This document shows, one piece after another, positions 6,201 through 14,156 of a stretch of DNA of 24,191 nucleotides. The notes below the pieces were generated by a model. The model was not told the DNA's origin and ran no database searches. It saw nothing but the letters and a program-made list of their open reading frames with translations. Made by a program: the position numbers and the translations under genes. Numbering within the stretch: position 1 is the stretch's first letter; the number at the start of each line of letters is the position of its first letter. The stretch spans positions 1-24,191 of the forward strand of contig NZ_CAIP01000433.1 of NCBI RefSeq assembly GCF_000297435.1. The letters are read 5' to 3'. The DNA comes from Microcystis sp. T1-4. GTDB taxonomy: Bacteria > Cyanobacteriota > Cyanobacteriia > Cyanobacteriales > Microcystaceae.

Positions 6201-8441
6201 ATGGCCTATCCTCTCTACGTCGCTTTTATTTGGCATCAACACCAACCCCTCTACAAATCCTGTCAAACTCGCACCGATGCTTCGGGACAATATCGCTTAC
6301 CCTGGGTGCGACTGCATGGAGTGAAAGATTATCTCGATTTAATCCTGATTCTAGAACGTTTTCCCAAATTACATCAAACTGTCAACCTTGTCCCCTCTTT
6401 AATCCTGCAATTAGAGGATTACGTCAACGGACTAGCTATAGACCCCTATCTTGCCCTCACCGTCACCCCAGAAGCGCAGTTAACCCTGGCACAAAAACAC
6501 TTTATCCTCGAACACTTTTTCGATGCTAACCATCGTACCCTGATCGATCCGCACCCCCGTTACGCCCAATTATACGCACAGCGTCAAGAAAACGGTCATA
6601 GTTGGTGTATTAGTCATTGGCATCTGCAAGATTATAGCGATCTCTTGGCTTGGCATAACCTGGCTTGGATCGATCCTATCTTTCACAGTGACCCGGAAAT
6701 CGCTGCCTGGTTAGAACAGGGAAAAAACTTCACTTTAAGCGATCGCCAGCGAATTATCTCCAAACAGCGTCAAATTCTGCGTCGTATCTTGCCGCAACAC
6801 CGGTTAATGCAGGAAACCGGACAACTAGAAATCATTACCAGTCCCTACACCCATCCAATTTTACCCCTGCTGGCCAACTCGGAAGCCGGCCGGGTAGCAG
6901 TGCCGAATATGACCCTTCCTCGCCAATATTTCCACTATCCTGAAGATATTTCCCGCCATCTCCAGAAAGCTTGGCAAATCTATATCGATCGCTTTGATAA
7001 ACATCCTCGAGGACTTTGGCCCTCGGAACAATCCGTTAGTCCTGCGATTCTCCCCGCGGTCGCTAAACAGGGTTTTCAGTGGTTATGTTCCGATGAGGGG
7101 GTGTTAGGTTCGTCCCTGGGACATTACTTTCATCGCGACGAAAAGGGCAATATTAGCGAACCGGAATTGCTTTATCGTCCCTACCGTCTGGAAACTAGCA
7201 ACGGCAATTTATCGATGGTTTTCCGCGATCATCGTCTCTCGGATCTGATCGGATTTAGCTATAGTGGCATGAAAGCAACCGAGGCCGCTACAGACTTAGT
7301 TAAACACCTAGAAGCGATCGCCGAACAACTGAAAACTAACGCAGAAACCACGACGCTAGAAAAACCCTGGTTAGTTACCATTGCGCTAGATGGCGAAAAC
7401 TGCTGGGAAAACTATCATCAAGACGGTTTACCCTTCCTAGAGAACCTTTATCAACTTTTAAGCGACCACCAAGCGATCGAATTAGTCACCGTCTCCGAAT
7501 ATCTCGATCGCTTTCCCGCTAATGCCAAAATTCCTGTCAATAAACTTCATAGCGGCTCTTGGATCGATGCCAATTTTACCACTTGGATCGGCGATCCCGC
7601 TAAAAATAAAGCTTGGGAATATCTAATTTTAGCCCGTCAAACCCTGGCTAATCACCCCGAAGCGACGGAAGATAATAACCCGGATGCGTGGGAAGCATTG
7701 TATGCAGCCGAGGGTTCCGATTGGTTTTGGTGGTTTGGTTATGGCCATTCCTCCAATCATGACGCAATTTTTGACCAACTTTTCCGCGAACACCTGATCG
7801 CTCTTTATCAAGCTTTAAATGAGCCAATTCCCTCCTATTTGCTCGAACCGGTGGAAGAACACGGGGATAAACAAGGTAATCGTCCGATGGCTTTCATTCA
7901 CCCCATTATCGACGGTTTTGGGGACGAACAGGATTGGGATAAAGCCGGACGGATCGAAATTGGCGGCACCAGTGGTACAATGCACCGGACTTCCTTAGTA
8001 CAAAAGCTCTTTTTCGGTTGGGATCACCTCAATTTTTATCTGCGTTTCGATTGGAAACCAGGGGCAAAATTAGGAGAAGAAATTCCCGCAGAAGTGCATT
8101 TATACTGGTATTATGATGAAGTGCATCGTCTGCAAAGTCCAATTCCCCTAGCAGATATTCCCCCTCGATCGCCCCTCAATTACGGTTATCATCATCATCT
8201 AGGGGTTAATTTAATCACGGAATTTACTTGGTTAGAAGTCGCTCAAGAATATTTTACTTGGCAGCGAGTTCCTAGTAATGCCAAAGCTTCTTTTAATCAA
8301 TGTTTGGAAATTGCTGTCCCCTGGGAAGGATTACACATTGAACCCGATGATCGTCTCCATTTAATCGCAGTTTTAGCCAATCAAGGTCAATACTATGATT
8401 TCCTCCCCGTTGAAGAATTAATCTTCCTGCAAAGACCTTAA
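6201..8441 (+). CDS. Glycoside hydrolase family 57 (alpha-glucan active)
   Basis: A GH57 protein, a family that includes alpha-amylases, amylopullulanases, 4-alpha-glucanotransferases and branching enzymes. I chose the ATG at 6201 (MAYPLYVAFIWHQHQPLYKS) because GH57 proteins begin close to the first strand with its HQHQP motif; an in-frame ATG at 6174 would add nine residues. This gives 746 residues. The likely nucleophile is E276 in GLWPSEQSVSP and the acid/base D397 in ALDGENCWE, counted from 6201. Other GH57 features are CSDEGVLG and the WFWWFGYGHSS segment. The C-terminal ~180 residues (GFGDEQDWDKAGRIEIGG onward) form a beta-rich domain common in cyanobacterial members. The likely role is glycogen or maltodextrin turnover in the cytoplasm; the exact specificity cannot be told from sequence. 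Confidence 0.9.
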   Translation: MAYPLYVAFIWHQHQPLYKSCQTRTDASGQYRLPWVRLHGVKDYLDLILILERFPKLHQTVNLVPSLILQLEDYVNGLAIDPYLALTVTPEAQLTLAQKHFILEHFFDANHRTLIDPHPRYAQLYAQRQENGHSWCISHWHLQDYSDLLAWHNLAWIDPIFHSDPEIAAWLEQGKNFTLSDRQRIISKQRQILRRILPQHRLMQETGQLEIITSPYTHPILPLLANSEAGRVAVPNMTLPRQYFHYPEDISRHLQKAWQIYIDRFDKHPRGLWPSEQSVSPAILPAVAKQGFQWLCSDEGVLGSSLGHYFHRDEKGNISEPELLYRPYRLETSNGNLSMVFRDHRLSDLIGFSYSGMKATEAATDLVKHLEAIAEQLKTNAETTTLEKPWLVTIALDGENCWENYHQDGLPFLENLYQLLSDHQAIELVTVSEYLDRFPANAKIPVNKLHSGSWIDANFTTWIGDPAKNKAWEYLILARQTLANHPEATEDNNPDAWEALYAAEGSDWFWWFGYGHSSNHDAIFDQLFREHLIALYQALNEPIPSYLLEPVEEHGDKQGNRPMAFIHPIIDGFGDEQDWDKAGRIEIGGTSGTMHRTSLVQKLFFGWDHLNFYLRFDWKPGAKLGEEIPAEVHLYWYYDEVHRLQSPIPLADIPPRSPLNYGYHHHLGVNLITEFTWLEVAQEYFTWQRVPSNAKASFNQCLEIAVPWEGLHIEPDDRLHLIAVLANQGQYYDFLPVEELIFLQRP

Positions 8442-8442
8442 A

Positions 8443-8488
8443 TCAGTTATCAGTTATCAGTGATCAGTTATCAGTTATCAGTTATCAG
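8443..8488. repeat. CAGTTATCAGT tandem repeat after the GH57 gene
   Basis: Seven-base units CAGTTAT with a CAGTGAT variant run directly from the GH57 stop codon. They belong to the same family as the rnpB insertion and the block before cbiQ. The rest of the gap to 8732 contains GGCAAGAGGCAACAGGC-type and CCACAGAGACACAGAG-type dispersed sequence (8640-8670). A related inverted copy of the latter lies at 20330-20356. There is no gene in it. Confidence 0.75.
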
Positions 8489-8732
8489 CTTCTGAAGGCA
8501 AGAGGCAACAGGCACTCGTGCAAAAGACAGGATCTGGCAATTCTCCTACTTAGGGTTTGCGGCAAAAAGTTTTTGGCTCTCTTGGATTTGGTGGGTAAAA
8601 TGTATTCTAAGATACATTCCTTAAGAGCGAGGGAGTGGAAGGAACCACAGAGACACAGAGGACACAAAGATCGATCCTATGTAAGTTAAACTTATCACAC
8701 AGAACCTAGAAGAGCCAGTTTTTCAGCCAACC

Positions 8733-9923
8733 CTATATAGTCCCATGATCTAGCTTTTTTAGGGCGCTGAGAGCATGGAGACGGACAATCGCCTCCCCAT
8801 CGGCTGCTAAAGTCAGCAAAATACTTTTATTGTCCCGATCTAATTCTCCTAAAGCGATCGCTAGAGACTGTTTAACTCCAGCATGAGCGAGGAGCGCCGG
8901 ACGGGAGTGATAAAAATTACCGAGAATTTCCCCTGCTTGTCGGCGTAATTTCTGGGAGGTTTGCCGGCCGAGAATAGCGATAATTTCCCGACAAATCAAG
9001 ACATTTTCGCTATATAAAGCCTTTTCTAGGTAATTTAAAGCTTCCCCATCCTCGATCCAGCCCAATGCTCGCACTACAGTTAATTTTAAACTATCGGGAG
9101 TTAAGGAAGATTGCAGCAGTGGATTTAAAGCTTTGGCTGAGGTTGCTGTGCCGATACGACCGAGAGCGATCGCCGTTTCTTGACAGATCTCCAGGTGGAT
9201 ATCGAATAACAGCGGTTGCAGATGGTTAACTAAATCTGCTTGGGGATAATTTGGCCCCAGGTAACTACTAGCTTTAATTGCTTCCCGTCGCACATCGATG
9301 GCCGGATCCTGTAAAGCATCGAGGATCATCGCAGTAATCTGGGGATGGTGAAAACTGCTTAAAGCTTCGATCGCCATCGACCGAATGGCACTAGATTGAT
9401 CCTTAACTACGGTTAAAAGCGGTTCGATAATTTCCGGCCGGCGAATTTGTGATAAAGCTTGTACGGCTAAAAAACGCCTGTTCGAGTCGGACAGTAATTG
9501 TCCTAAACTAGAGATGGCAGAACTGCCGATATTGGCTAAAGCGGCCGCAGCCATTTGGCTGAGTTCCTCCTCCTCCGATCTTTGCAATAATTGACTGAGA
9601 GCGAGAATACAGGCTCGATCGTCAAATTGACTGAGAATTCTCGCCAGAAACCAGCGCATTTCCCCATCTTGTTCCTCGGATTCTAACAGGGCAATTAAAG
9701 GAGCGATCGCTGGTTGGCCGATTTGGGGAAATAGTTTCGCTATCTCCCATCGCTGTTGAAAATCGCATTTTTGTAAAGCTTCTAGGGCTAAATCGAGGAT
9801 TTCATCGTTAATAATCGGTTCAATCGCATCTTTTTGGTTTAAAAGTCGCTGTATGCTGGTGTTTACTGTCTCCCAGTCCTTTTTATTTAACGCTATCTGA
9901 GCTTTTTCTAGCAGAGCTTGCAT
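8733..9923 (-). CDS. HEAT-repeat protein
   Basis: 396 residues made almost entirely of HEAT-like helical repeats of about 30 residues, recognisable by recurring units such as IAPLIALLES, AAAALANIG, AVQALSQI, AIEALSSF, AIKASSYLG, AIALGRIG and VRALGWIED. In cyanobacteria this architecture is shared by phycobilin lyases of the CpcE/NblB type and by general scaffold proteins. No phycobilisome gene is nearby, so a lyase role is not supported. It appears cytoplasmic, with no signal peptide. It is transcribed towards the GH57 gene. Confidence 0.82.
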   Translation of the reverse strand: MQALLEKAQIALNKKDWETVNTSIQRLLNQKDAIEPIINDEILDLALEALQKCDFQQRWEIAKLFPQIGQPAIAPLIALLESEEQDGEMRWFLARILSQFDDRACILALSQLLQRSEEEELSQMAAAALANIGSSAISSLGQLLSDSNRRFLAVQALSQIRRPEIIEPLLTVVKDQSSAIRSMAIEALSSFHHPQITAMILDALQDPAIDVRREAIKASSYLGPNYPQADLVNHLQPLLFDIHLEICQETAIALGRIGTATSAKALNPLLQSSLTPDSLKLTVVRALGWIEDGEALNYLEKALYSENVLICREIIAILGRQTSQKLRRQAGEILGNFYHSRPALLAHAGVKQSLAIALGELDRDNKSILLTLAADGEAIVRLHALSALKKLDHGTI

Positions 9924-10034
9924 CGTCAGAAATGGCCTCGATTTTCGTGCTACCTATCCTAAAGAATGTCAGACTTTCTCGCTTTTGTCTTCTCTTCTAT
10001 GCAAGAAACCGATAATAAATCTCCAAATTGTGCA

Positions 10035-10811
10035 TCAGACGTCAGTAGAGGGGGCATCAGCGATCGCACAGTAGGGACGACTATAACAAAGGGGTGTTTC
10101 CAGGTCGTGTTGTTCCAAAAATTCCCGATTACTTAAAATCTTAGCGGTTTCTCCCGCTGCCACCACCTGACCACGACTTAACACCACCGTGCGATCGCAT
10201 AGTTCTAAAGCCAGATCGAGATCGTGGGTGGCGATCACTTGGGTTTGGGGTAAAGTGGCCAACAGTTGTATTAATTGCCGACGGGACCGGGGATCCAGTT
10301 GGGCGCTAGGTTCATCAAAAACTAATACCTGCGGCAACATGGCTAAAACCCCCGCAATGGCCACGCGTTTTTTTTCACCCCCCGATAGATTCTGACTGTT
10401 TCTCTTACCGTAATGCTGGGAATCCAATCCCACCGCGTGTAAAGCATGATGACAGCGATGGTTTAAATCCTCTCCCCGAATTCCCTGATTCATCGGGCCA
10501 AAAGTCACATCTTCCCAGACAGTGGGCATAAATAGCTGATCGTCGGGGTTTTGGAAGACTAAACCGACAAAATTGCGGATATTTTCTAAATTCTCCGGTT
10601 TAACTTGGTAAGGACCGACGGTGATTTTACCGGTTTGCGGCGGGAGAATACCGTTAAAATGCAGTAATAGAGTGGATTTTCCCGATCCATTGGCCCCAAC
10701 CAAAGCCACCTTTTCCGTAGCTTCAATGGCTAAATTAATACCTTTTAACGCTTCTGTGCCGTCAGGATAGGTATAAACTAGGTTTTCAATAAAAATCGGG
10801 TTGTGGTGCAT
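10035..10811 (-). CDS. cbiO: Cobalt/nickel ECF transporter ATPase CbiO
   Basis: ATP-binding subunit of the metal importer. The open frame extends to 11039, but that part overlaps cbiQ. The family-typical start is the ATG at 10811 (MHHNPIFIENLVYTYPDG), 14 bases after the cbiQ stop, giving 258 residues. Motifs are Walker A GANGSGKST (39-47), Q-loop VFQNPDDQLF, signature LSGGEKKRVAIAG, Walker B QVLVFDEPSAQLD and H-loop VIATHDLD. The VFQNPDDQLF wording is typical of ECF-type ATPases. It energises uptake through CbiQ and CbiMN and is last in a cbiMNQO operon. Confidence 0.93.
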   Translation of the reverse strand: MHHNPIFIENLVYTYPDGTEALKGINLAIEATEKVALVGANGSGKSTLLLHFNGILPPQTGKITVGPYQVKPENLENIRNFVGLVFQNPDDQLFMPTVWEDVTFGPMNQGIRGEDLNHRCHHALHAVGLDSQHYGKRNSQNLSGGEKKRVAIAGVLAMLPQVLVFDEPSAQLDPRSRRQLIQLLATLPQTQVIATHDLDLALELCDRTVVLSRGQVVAAGETAKILSNREFLEQHDLETPLCYSRPYCAIADAPSTDV

Positions 10812-10825
10812 GAAAAACGAGACTT

Positions 10826-11599
10826 TTACCTGAGTAGATGTACCATTTGACCCCAGAGGATCAGAATTACTATGGCAATTATAGCGAGATGATCGTTCAG
10901 CTTGCTTTGGGGAAGCTGTAGAGAAGGCAAGGAACCAGTGTAACCCCTCGATAACATGGCTTGATAAATGCGATCGCCACGTTCGTAGGTACGGATAAAT
11001 AAAGCGCCGATTATATGTCCCACTAGCAGCCGTTGCCATCGGGGACTACTCATTAAATTACGCGCAATTGCTGCCCTTCGCATGGAATTAAATTCAGCGA
11101 TCAAAACAGCTAGATAACGGTACATAGAAGCTAAAATTGCCACCAATAAAGGGGGCATTTTCAGGGTAACTAAGGCTTGTAACAGGTCGGGAATTGCTGT
11201 GGTTAAAACCAGAATATTAACCGTACAAAGACAGAGAAAAGCTTTTAGGGCCACACTGCCTAACACCAGCAATCCCTCGCTAGTTATCCGCAAAAATCCC
11301 CAAGACCAAAGAATTTCGCCGCCATCGCGAAAAAGGGTTCCCAATAAAACCACACCAATAAAGACAAATTCGATCGCTACTCTTCGTAAAAGTACGAGAA
11401 TAGTCACCCGACTGATCAGAATTAAAATAATTAATCCTAATCCGTAAATCCCCCAAGTTTCCCAGCTACCATTCGGAGTTAACGATGTGGCAAAAACTAA
11501 CAAAAGAGTCACTAAAACCCGGGTATGGGGCGCAAGTTTCTGCCAAAAACCGCAATTTTGGCGCTCATTTTGGCGAGAAAAAGTAGCAATGTGTAGCAT
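10826..11599 (-). CDS. cbiQ: Cobalt/nickel ECF transporter membrane subunit CbiQ
   Basis: 257 residues, mostly membrane helices (about 27-42, 49-90, 109-134, 239-256). It carries the two cytoplasmic coupling motifs of CbiQ/EcfT proteins: SMRRAAIARN (172-181) and AMLSRGYTG (214-222), each with the small-residue-plus-Arg pattern that docks on the ATPase. It couples CbiO to the CbiMN substrate-binding part. The start codon has no Shine-Dalgarno; a tandem-repeat block (11602-11637) lies immediately before it, so the 135-base gap after cbiN may weaken or separate expression. Confidence 0.92.
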   Translation of the reverse strand: MLHIATFSRQNERQNCGFWQKLAPHTRVLVTLLLVFATSLTPNGSWETWGIYGLGLIILILISRVTILVLLRRVAIEFVFIGVVLLGTLFRDGGEILWSWGFLRITSEGLLVLGSVALKAFLCLCTVNILVLTTAIPDLLQALVTLKMPPLLVAILASMYRYLAVLIAEFNSMRRAAIARNLMSSPRWQRLLVGHIIGALFIRTYERGDRIYQAMLSRGYTGSLPSLQLPQSKLNDHLAIIAIVILILWGQMVHLLR

Positions 11600-11734
11600 T
11601 TATTCAGTGATCAGTTATCAGTGATCAGTTATCAGTTAGAAAGGGGGTTTAGGGGTTTAGGGATTTAGGGATTTAGGGGTTTAGGGATTTAGGGATTTCG
11701 GGAAATTTCAGCTAAATGCCCCACTCCTATCTCT
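11600..11734. repeat. Two different tandem repeats inside the cbiMNQO operon
   Basis: The cbiN-cbiQ gap consists of two arrays. 11602-11637 has CAGTTATCAGTGATCAG-type units as elsewhere in the window. 11648-11702 has seven units of an 8-bp repeat TTTAGGGR (R is A or G); the last is TTTCGGG. The rest of the gap shows nothing recognisable. Confidence 0.85.
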
Positions 11735-12058
11735 TTATTCCTGATTTTGGGATTTTGGCATCACTAATTTACCGATACCCCAAGCGATGCCGAAAGTGGC
11801 AAGAGTTCCCAGAAAACCGGCGAGGGGAGTGGCCACACCTTGGGGAACACCTTTGAGGGCATAACCATCAAAAATTCGGGCGAAGGGTAATTGACCAGCA
11901 AGGGCGTTGGGGTCTTCTTTTTGGCTAAATTGCAAGTCTTCCGCCACTCGATCGAGTCCGTCGGGATCGGGACTGGCAAAGGGGGAAAGAAAAACGGCGA
12001 TAATTAGAGAACATACTAGGCCAATCAGAAAAAATCGGCTATTTCTGCGAATATTCAT
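11735..12058 (-). CDS. cbiN: Cobalt transport protein CbiN
   Basis: 107 residues with the CbiN layout: a first membrane helix (about 9-27), an extracytoplasmic loop containing SPDPDGLDRVAEDL (29-42, the PDGLE-type motif of the family), and a second helix (about 78-97). CbiN assists metal loading of CbiM in Co-type importers. It follows cbiM after 28 bases in the same direction. Some nickel transporters have a related NikN/L subunit, so cobalt specificity is probable, not proven. Confidence 0.88.
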   Translation of the reverse strand: MNIRRNSRFFLIGLVCSLIIAVFLSPFASPDPDGLDRVAEDLQFSQKEDPNALAGQLPFARIFDGYALKGVPQGVATPLAGFLGTLATFGIAWGIGKLVMPKSQNQE

Positions 12059-12086
12059 CGACTTAATTGGTTTATTGACGAGAAGC

Positions 12087-12815
12087 TTAGGAAGGAGAAA
12101 CAGAAGTATTAACGGAATGGGGCGGATTGTAGAGGAGATCGGGACGGGTTCGCCAGATATAACCGACAGCGAAAACGGTAATCACCGCTTCCCCGATACC
12201 GATGAGGATATGCCAAGATAACATGGCCACAAGGGCGACTAAAGGCGGTACAGTCCCCGATAAAGCCAATTGCAGGGCGCAAGCTAACGCCGCCACCACC
12301 ACACTTGTCCAAGCGGCCAGGGCAACAGCGATCGCCATACTGCGCCAACTATGAAAACCAAGGGCTTTTCTAATCCCCAGATAGAGATAATAACCGCCAA
12401 ACGTGCCGATCAGACCCATATTGACGATATTCGCCCCTAAAACCGTTAAACCACCATCTTGAAAAAATAAAGCCTGAACGATAAAAACCACCGCCATCAC
12501 CAGAGAACCCGCCCAGGGACCTAGTAAAACCCCCGCCAGAGTCCCCCCTAATAAATGTCCTGAGGTTCCCCCCGGAATGGGAAAATTAATCATCTGGGCG
12601 GCAAAAATAAAGGCGGCACAAACTCCCATTAAAGGTACAGCCCGTTCAGCGTAGTGACCGCGCACTTTTTTAAGAGAAAAACCAATCAGGACAATGGCAA
12701 TTATCCAAGTAAATAGACTCACCGATGGACTCAAAAAGCCGTCAGGAATATGGAGGGCGAGATAAGGGGTGAGGAGAGGGTGAAACAAACCAACTCCCAA
12801 AAAATTAACAGACAT
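12087..12815 (-). CDS. cbiM: Cobalt/nickel ECF substrate-binding subunit CbiM
   Basis: 242 residues with about seven membrane helices. The family-defining N-terminal motif HIPDGFLSP is present, but at residues 22-30 behind a 21-residue leader (MSVNFLGVGLFHPLLTPYLA then L). In CbiM/NikM the His at position two of the mature chain binds the metal together with the free amino end. A cut after A20 would leave L-H-I-P-D-G, which fits. There is no internal Met at the usual MHIPDG position, so the leader is real. Other conserved parts are NFPIPGGTSGHLLGG and GLTVLGANIVNMG. An AAGGAG (12827-12832) stands 11 bases before the ATG and supports this start. It is the first gene of the operon. Confidence 0.93.
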   Translation of the reverse strand: MSVNFLGVGLFHPLLTPYLALHIPDGFLSPSVSLFTWIIAIVLIGFSLKKVRGHYAERAVPLMGVCAAFIFAAQMINFPIPGGTSGHLLGGTLAGVLLGPWAGSLVMAVVFIVQALFFQDGGLTVLGANIVNMGLIGTFGGYYLYLGIRKALGFHSWRSMAIAVALAAWTSVVVAALACALQLALSGTVPPLVALVAMLSWHILIGIGEAVITVFAVGYIWRTRPDLLYNPPHSVNTSVSPS

Positions 12816-13248
12816 TAAAACTCAGTCTCCTTGGCAATTTGGGTTAAAGATTTTAATAGAATTGTTTCGCCAGGACGGAAAAGTCCTATCTTCTAGTAGA
12901 TAACTAACCGCTTCATTCTACAATGCTCTCTCTGGGGATTTAACCCCTTTAGCTTCTTAAGAATTTCTGTTATTTTTTTGGTCGTCAGGGTTCAGGGTTC
13001 AGGGTTGAAAACTGGGAGCATCTCACATTTTCCCTAAGCATAAATACTTAATTTCCCTTAAATGATACCAGTCCAAAATTTCAATCCTTTCCTATTCCTC
13101 ACCGATTTAACCATTGATCCTCCTCGATATTAATTGGCCTCCCTTCAACTTGTACTATATTAGGGAATTGAGGGAGATGGGGTAAAAAACCAAAGGAATT
13201 AGGAACCATCGGTCCCTAATTCCTGTAGTATATGCCATTGTATCTAAC
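12816..13248. other. Intergenic region between cbiM and tRNA-Arg
   Basis: Contains the cbiM ribosome-binding site, a small hairpin AGGAC/GTCCT (12872-12887), three copies of CAGGGTT (12987-13007), a copy of the GCATCTCACATTT sequence (13018-13030) that recurs at 13873, and the tRNA terminator at 13195-13223. I looked for a cobalamin riboswitch on the cbiM strand and did not find its conserved boxes. Confidence 0.5.
13181..13223 (-). terminator. Rho-independent terminator of tRNA-Arg
   Basis: Read on the minus strand, GGAATTAGG (complement of 13215-13223) pairs with CCTAATTCC (complement of 13195-13203). Three further inner pairs close a three-base loop. A T-rich stretch with six consecutive T follows (complement of 13184-13189). 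It lies 26 bases after the tRNA end. Confidence 0.75.
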
Positions 13249-13321
13249 GGGCTTGGAGAGACTCGAACTCCCGACCTTGTGGTCCGTAGCCACACGCTCT
13301 AATCCACTAAGCTACAAGCCC
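13249..13321 (-). tRNA. tRNA-Arg (anticodon ACG)
   Basis: 73 bases on the minus strand without an encoded CCA. The acceptor stem GGGCTTG/CAAGCCC pairs fully. The D arm contains AGTGGATTAGAG. The anticodon stem TGTGG/CCACA encloses the loop CTACGGA, giving anticodon ACG, which reads CGU and, after deamination of A34, the other CGN codons. The T arm contains TTCGAGT. It is followed by a clear terminator and is divergent from moaC. Confidence 0.97.
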
Positions 13322-13364
13322 TCGTTTTTCTCAACAGTAAACCACTATAGCACAGGTTCATTCA

Positions 13365-13865
13365 ATGACGCAAGAGGGTAAAGAAAAATTATCTCATCTC
13401 GATGGCCTTGGCCAGGCCCAGATGGTGGATGTATCGGAGAAAATGCCCACTAAACGCACTGCTATCGCCCTAGGACAAGTGAGAATGCTAAAAACGACTT
13501 TTGAAGCCATAGAACAGGGAAATGCGCCTAAAGGTGACGTTTTAGGGACGGCCAGACTAGCGGGAATTATGGCGGCCAAACAAACTTCCTCCTTAATACC
13601 CCTTTGCCATCCCTTACCCTTGCAAAAAATCAATGTTCAGATTATCCCGAAAGCAGAGTTACCCGGCTACGAAATTCGGGCAGAAGTGGTGACAAAATCG
13701 GAAACTGGGGTAGAAATGGAGGCTTTAACGGCGGTATCTGTGGCAGCCTTGACTTTATACGATATGGCCAAAGCGTTAGAAAAATCAATCCTGATTGAAA
13801 ATATCCGTCTGCTGAGTAAAACAGGAGGGAAATCAGATTATGCCAAGGATTCCCTGTTGCCATGA
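13365..13865 (+). CDS. moaC: Cyclic pyranopterin monophosphate synthase MoaC
   Basis: MoaC converts the MoaA product to cyclic pyranopterin monophosphate, the first stable intermediate of molybdenum cofactor synthesis. The 166 residues match the family length. Conserved blocks are KGDVLGTARLAGIMAAKQT (56-74), LIPLCHPLPL (77-86), TGVEMEALTAVSVAALTLYD (114-133) and LLSKTGGKSD. Active-site K56, D133 and K136 are present by comparison with the E. coli enzyme (from memory). No Shine-Dalgarno precedes the ATG. No other mo-cofactor gene lies in the window. The short spacer to the divergent tRNA (13322-13364) must hold both promoters. Confidence 0.95.
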   Translation: MTQEGKEKLSHLDGLGQAQMVDVSEKMPTKRTAIALGQVRMLKTTFEAIEQGNAPKGDVLGTARLAGIMAAKQTSSLIPLCHPLPLQKINVQIIPKAELPGYEIRAEVVTKSETGVEMEALTAVSVAALTLYDMAKALEKSILIENIRLLSKTGGKSDYAKDSLLP

Positions 13866-13869
13866 AAAC

Positions 13870-14150
13870 CCGGGTGCATCTCACATTTGCAGAAATACCG
13901 ACAATCAGCAATTATTAGTAACTCTTAAATTATTACAGATGGGTCAGCGGCTGCGTGTAAGCATCCCACCGAAAAACTAATGCGCGGGGGGTTTGGGGGC
14001 GGCGCCACGCCCCCAACGGGGGGTTTGGGGGGTAGAACCCCCCAAAGGCTTGGATTGAGTGGTAAAATCGGAAGTAATGACCGATTTTAGCCGAGAGTGT
14101 CCCCGTAAAAATCCCAACTTGGTAGATTGACAAAAATGAGATGCAGCCTA
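13870..14150. repeat. MITE-like multi-hairpin element between moaC and cobN
   Basis: The outer ends are similar inverted sequences: GGGTGCATCTCACATTT (from 13870) and, on the other strand, GGCTGCATCTCATTTTT (from about 14150 downwards). Inside are three perfect stem-loops: TTGGGGGCG/CGCCCCCAA (13993-14016), TTTGGGGGG/CCCCCCAAA (14024-14046) and TAAAATCGG/CCGATTTTA (14063-14089). There is no transposase. It sits between two convergent genes and could also serve as their terminator. The assignment as a mobile element is inference. Confidence 0.5.
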
Positions 14151-14156
14151 AAAAAC

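Noticed and set aside
6137..6529. Plus-strand 130-residue frame overlapping the GH57 start
   Set aside because: Out-of-frame shadow of the GH57 gene, rich in Arg/Ser/Pro with no domain.
8443..8488. CRISPR array
   Set aside because: The repeats are 7-bp units without spacers of constant length; the same holds for the blocks at 295-386, 634-675, 11602-11637 and 11648-11702. No cas genes are present.
10812..11039. N-terminal extension of cbiO by 76 residues
   Set aside because: It lies inside cbiQ in another frame and has no ATPase similarity; the family-typical start is the ATG at 10811, just after the cbiQ stop.
11907..12221. Plus-strand frame across cbiN and cbiM
   Set aside because: Antisense to two well-identified transporter genes; composition is typical of a shadow frame.
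12816..12960. Cobalamin riboswitch upstream of cbiM
   Set aside because: I looked on the minus strand for the conserved GCCACTG-type B12 box and its surrounding helices and did not see them. Only small hairpins are present.
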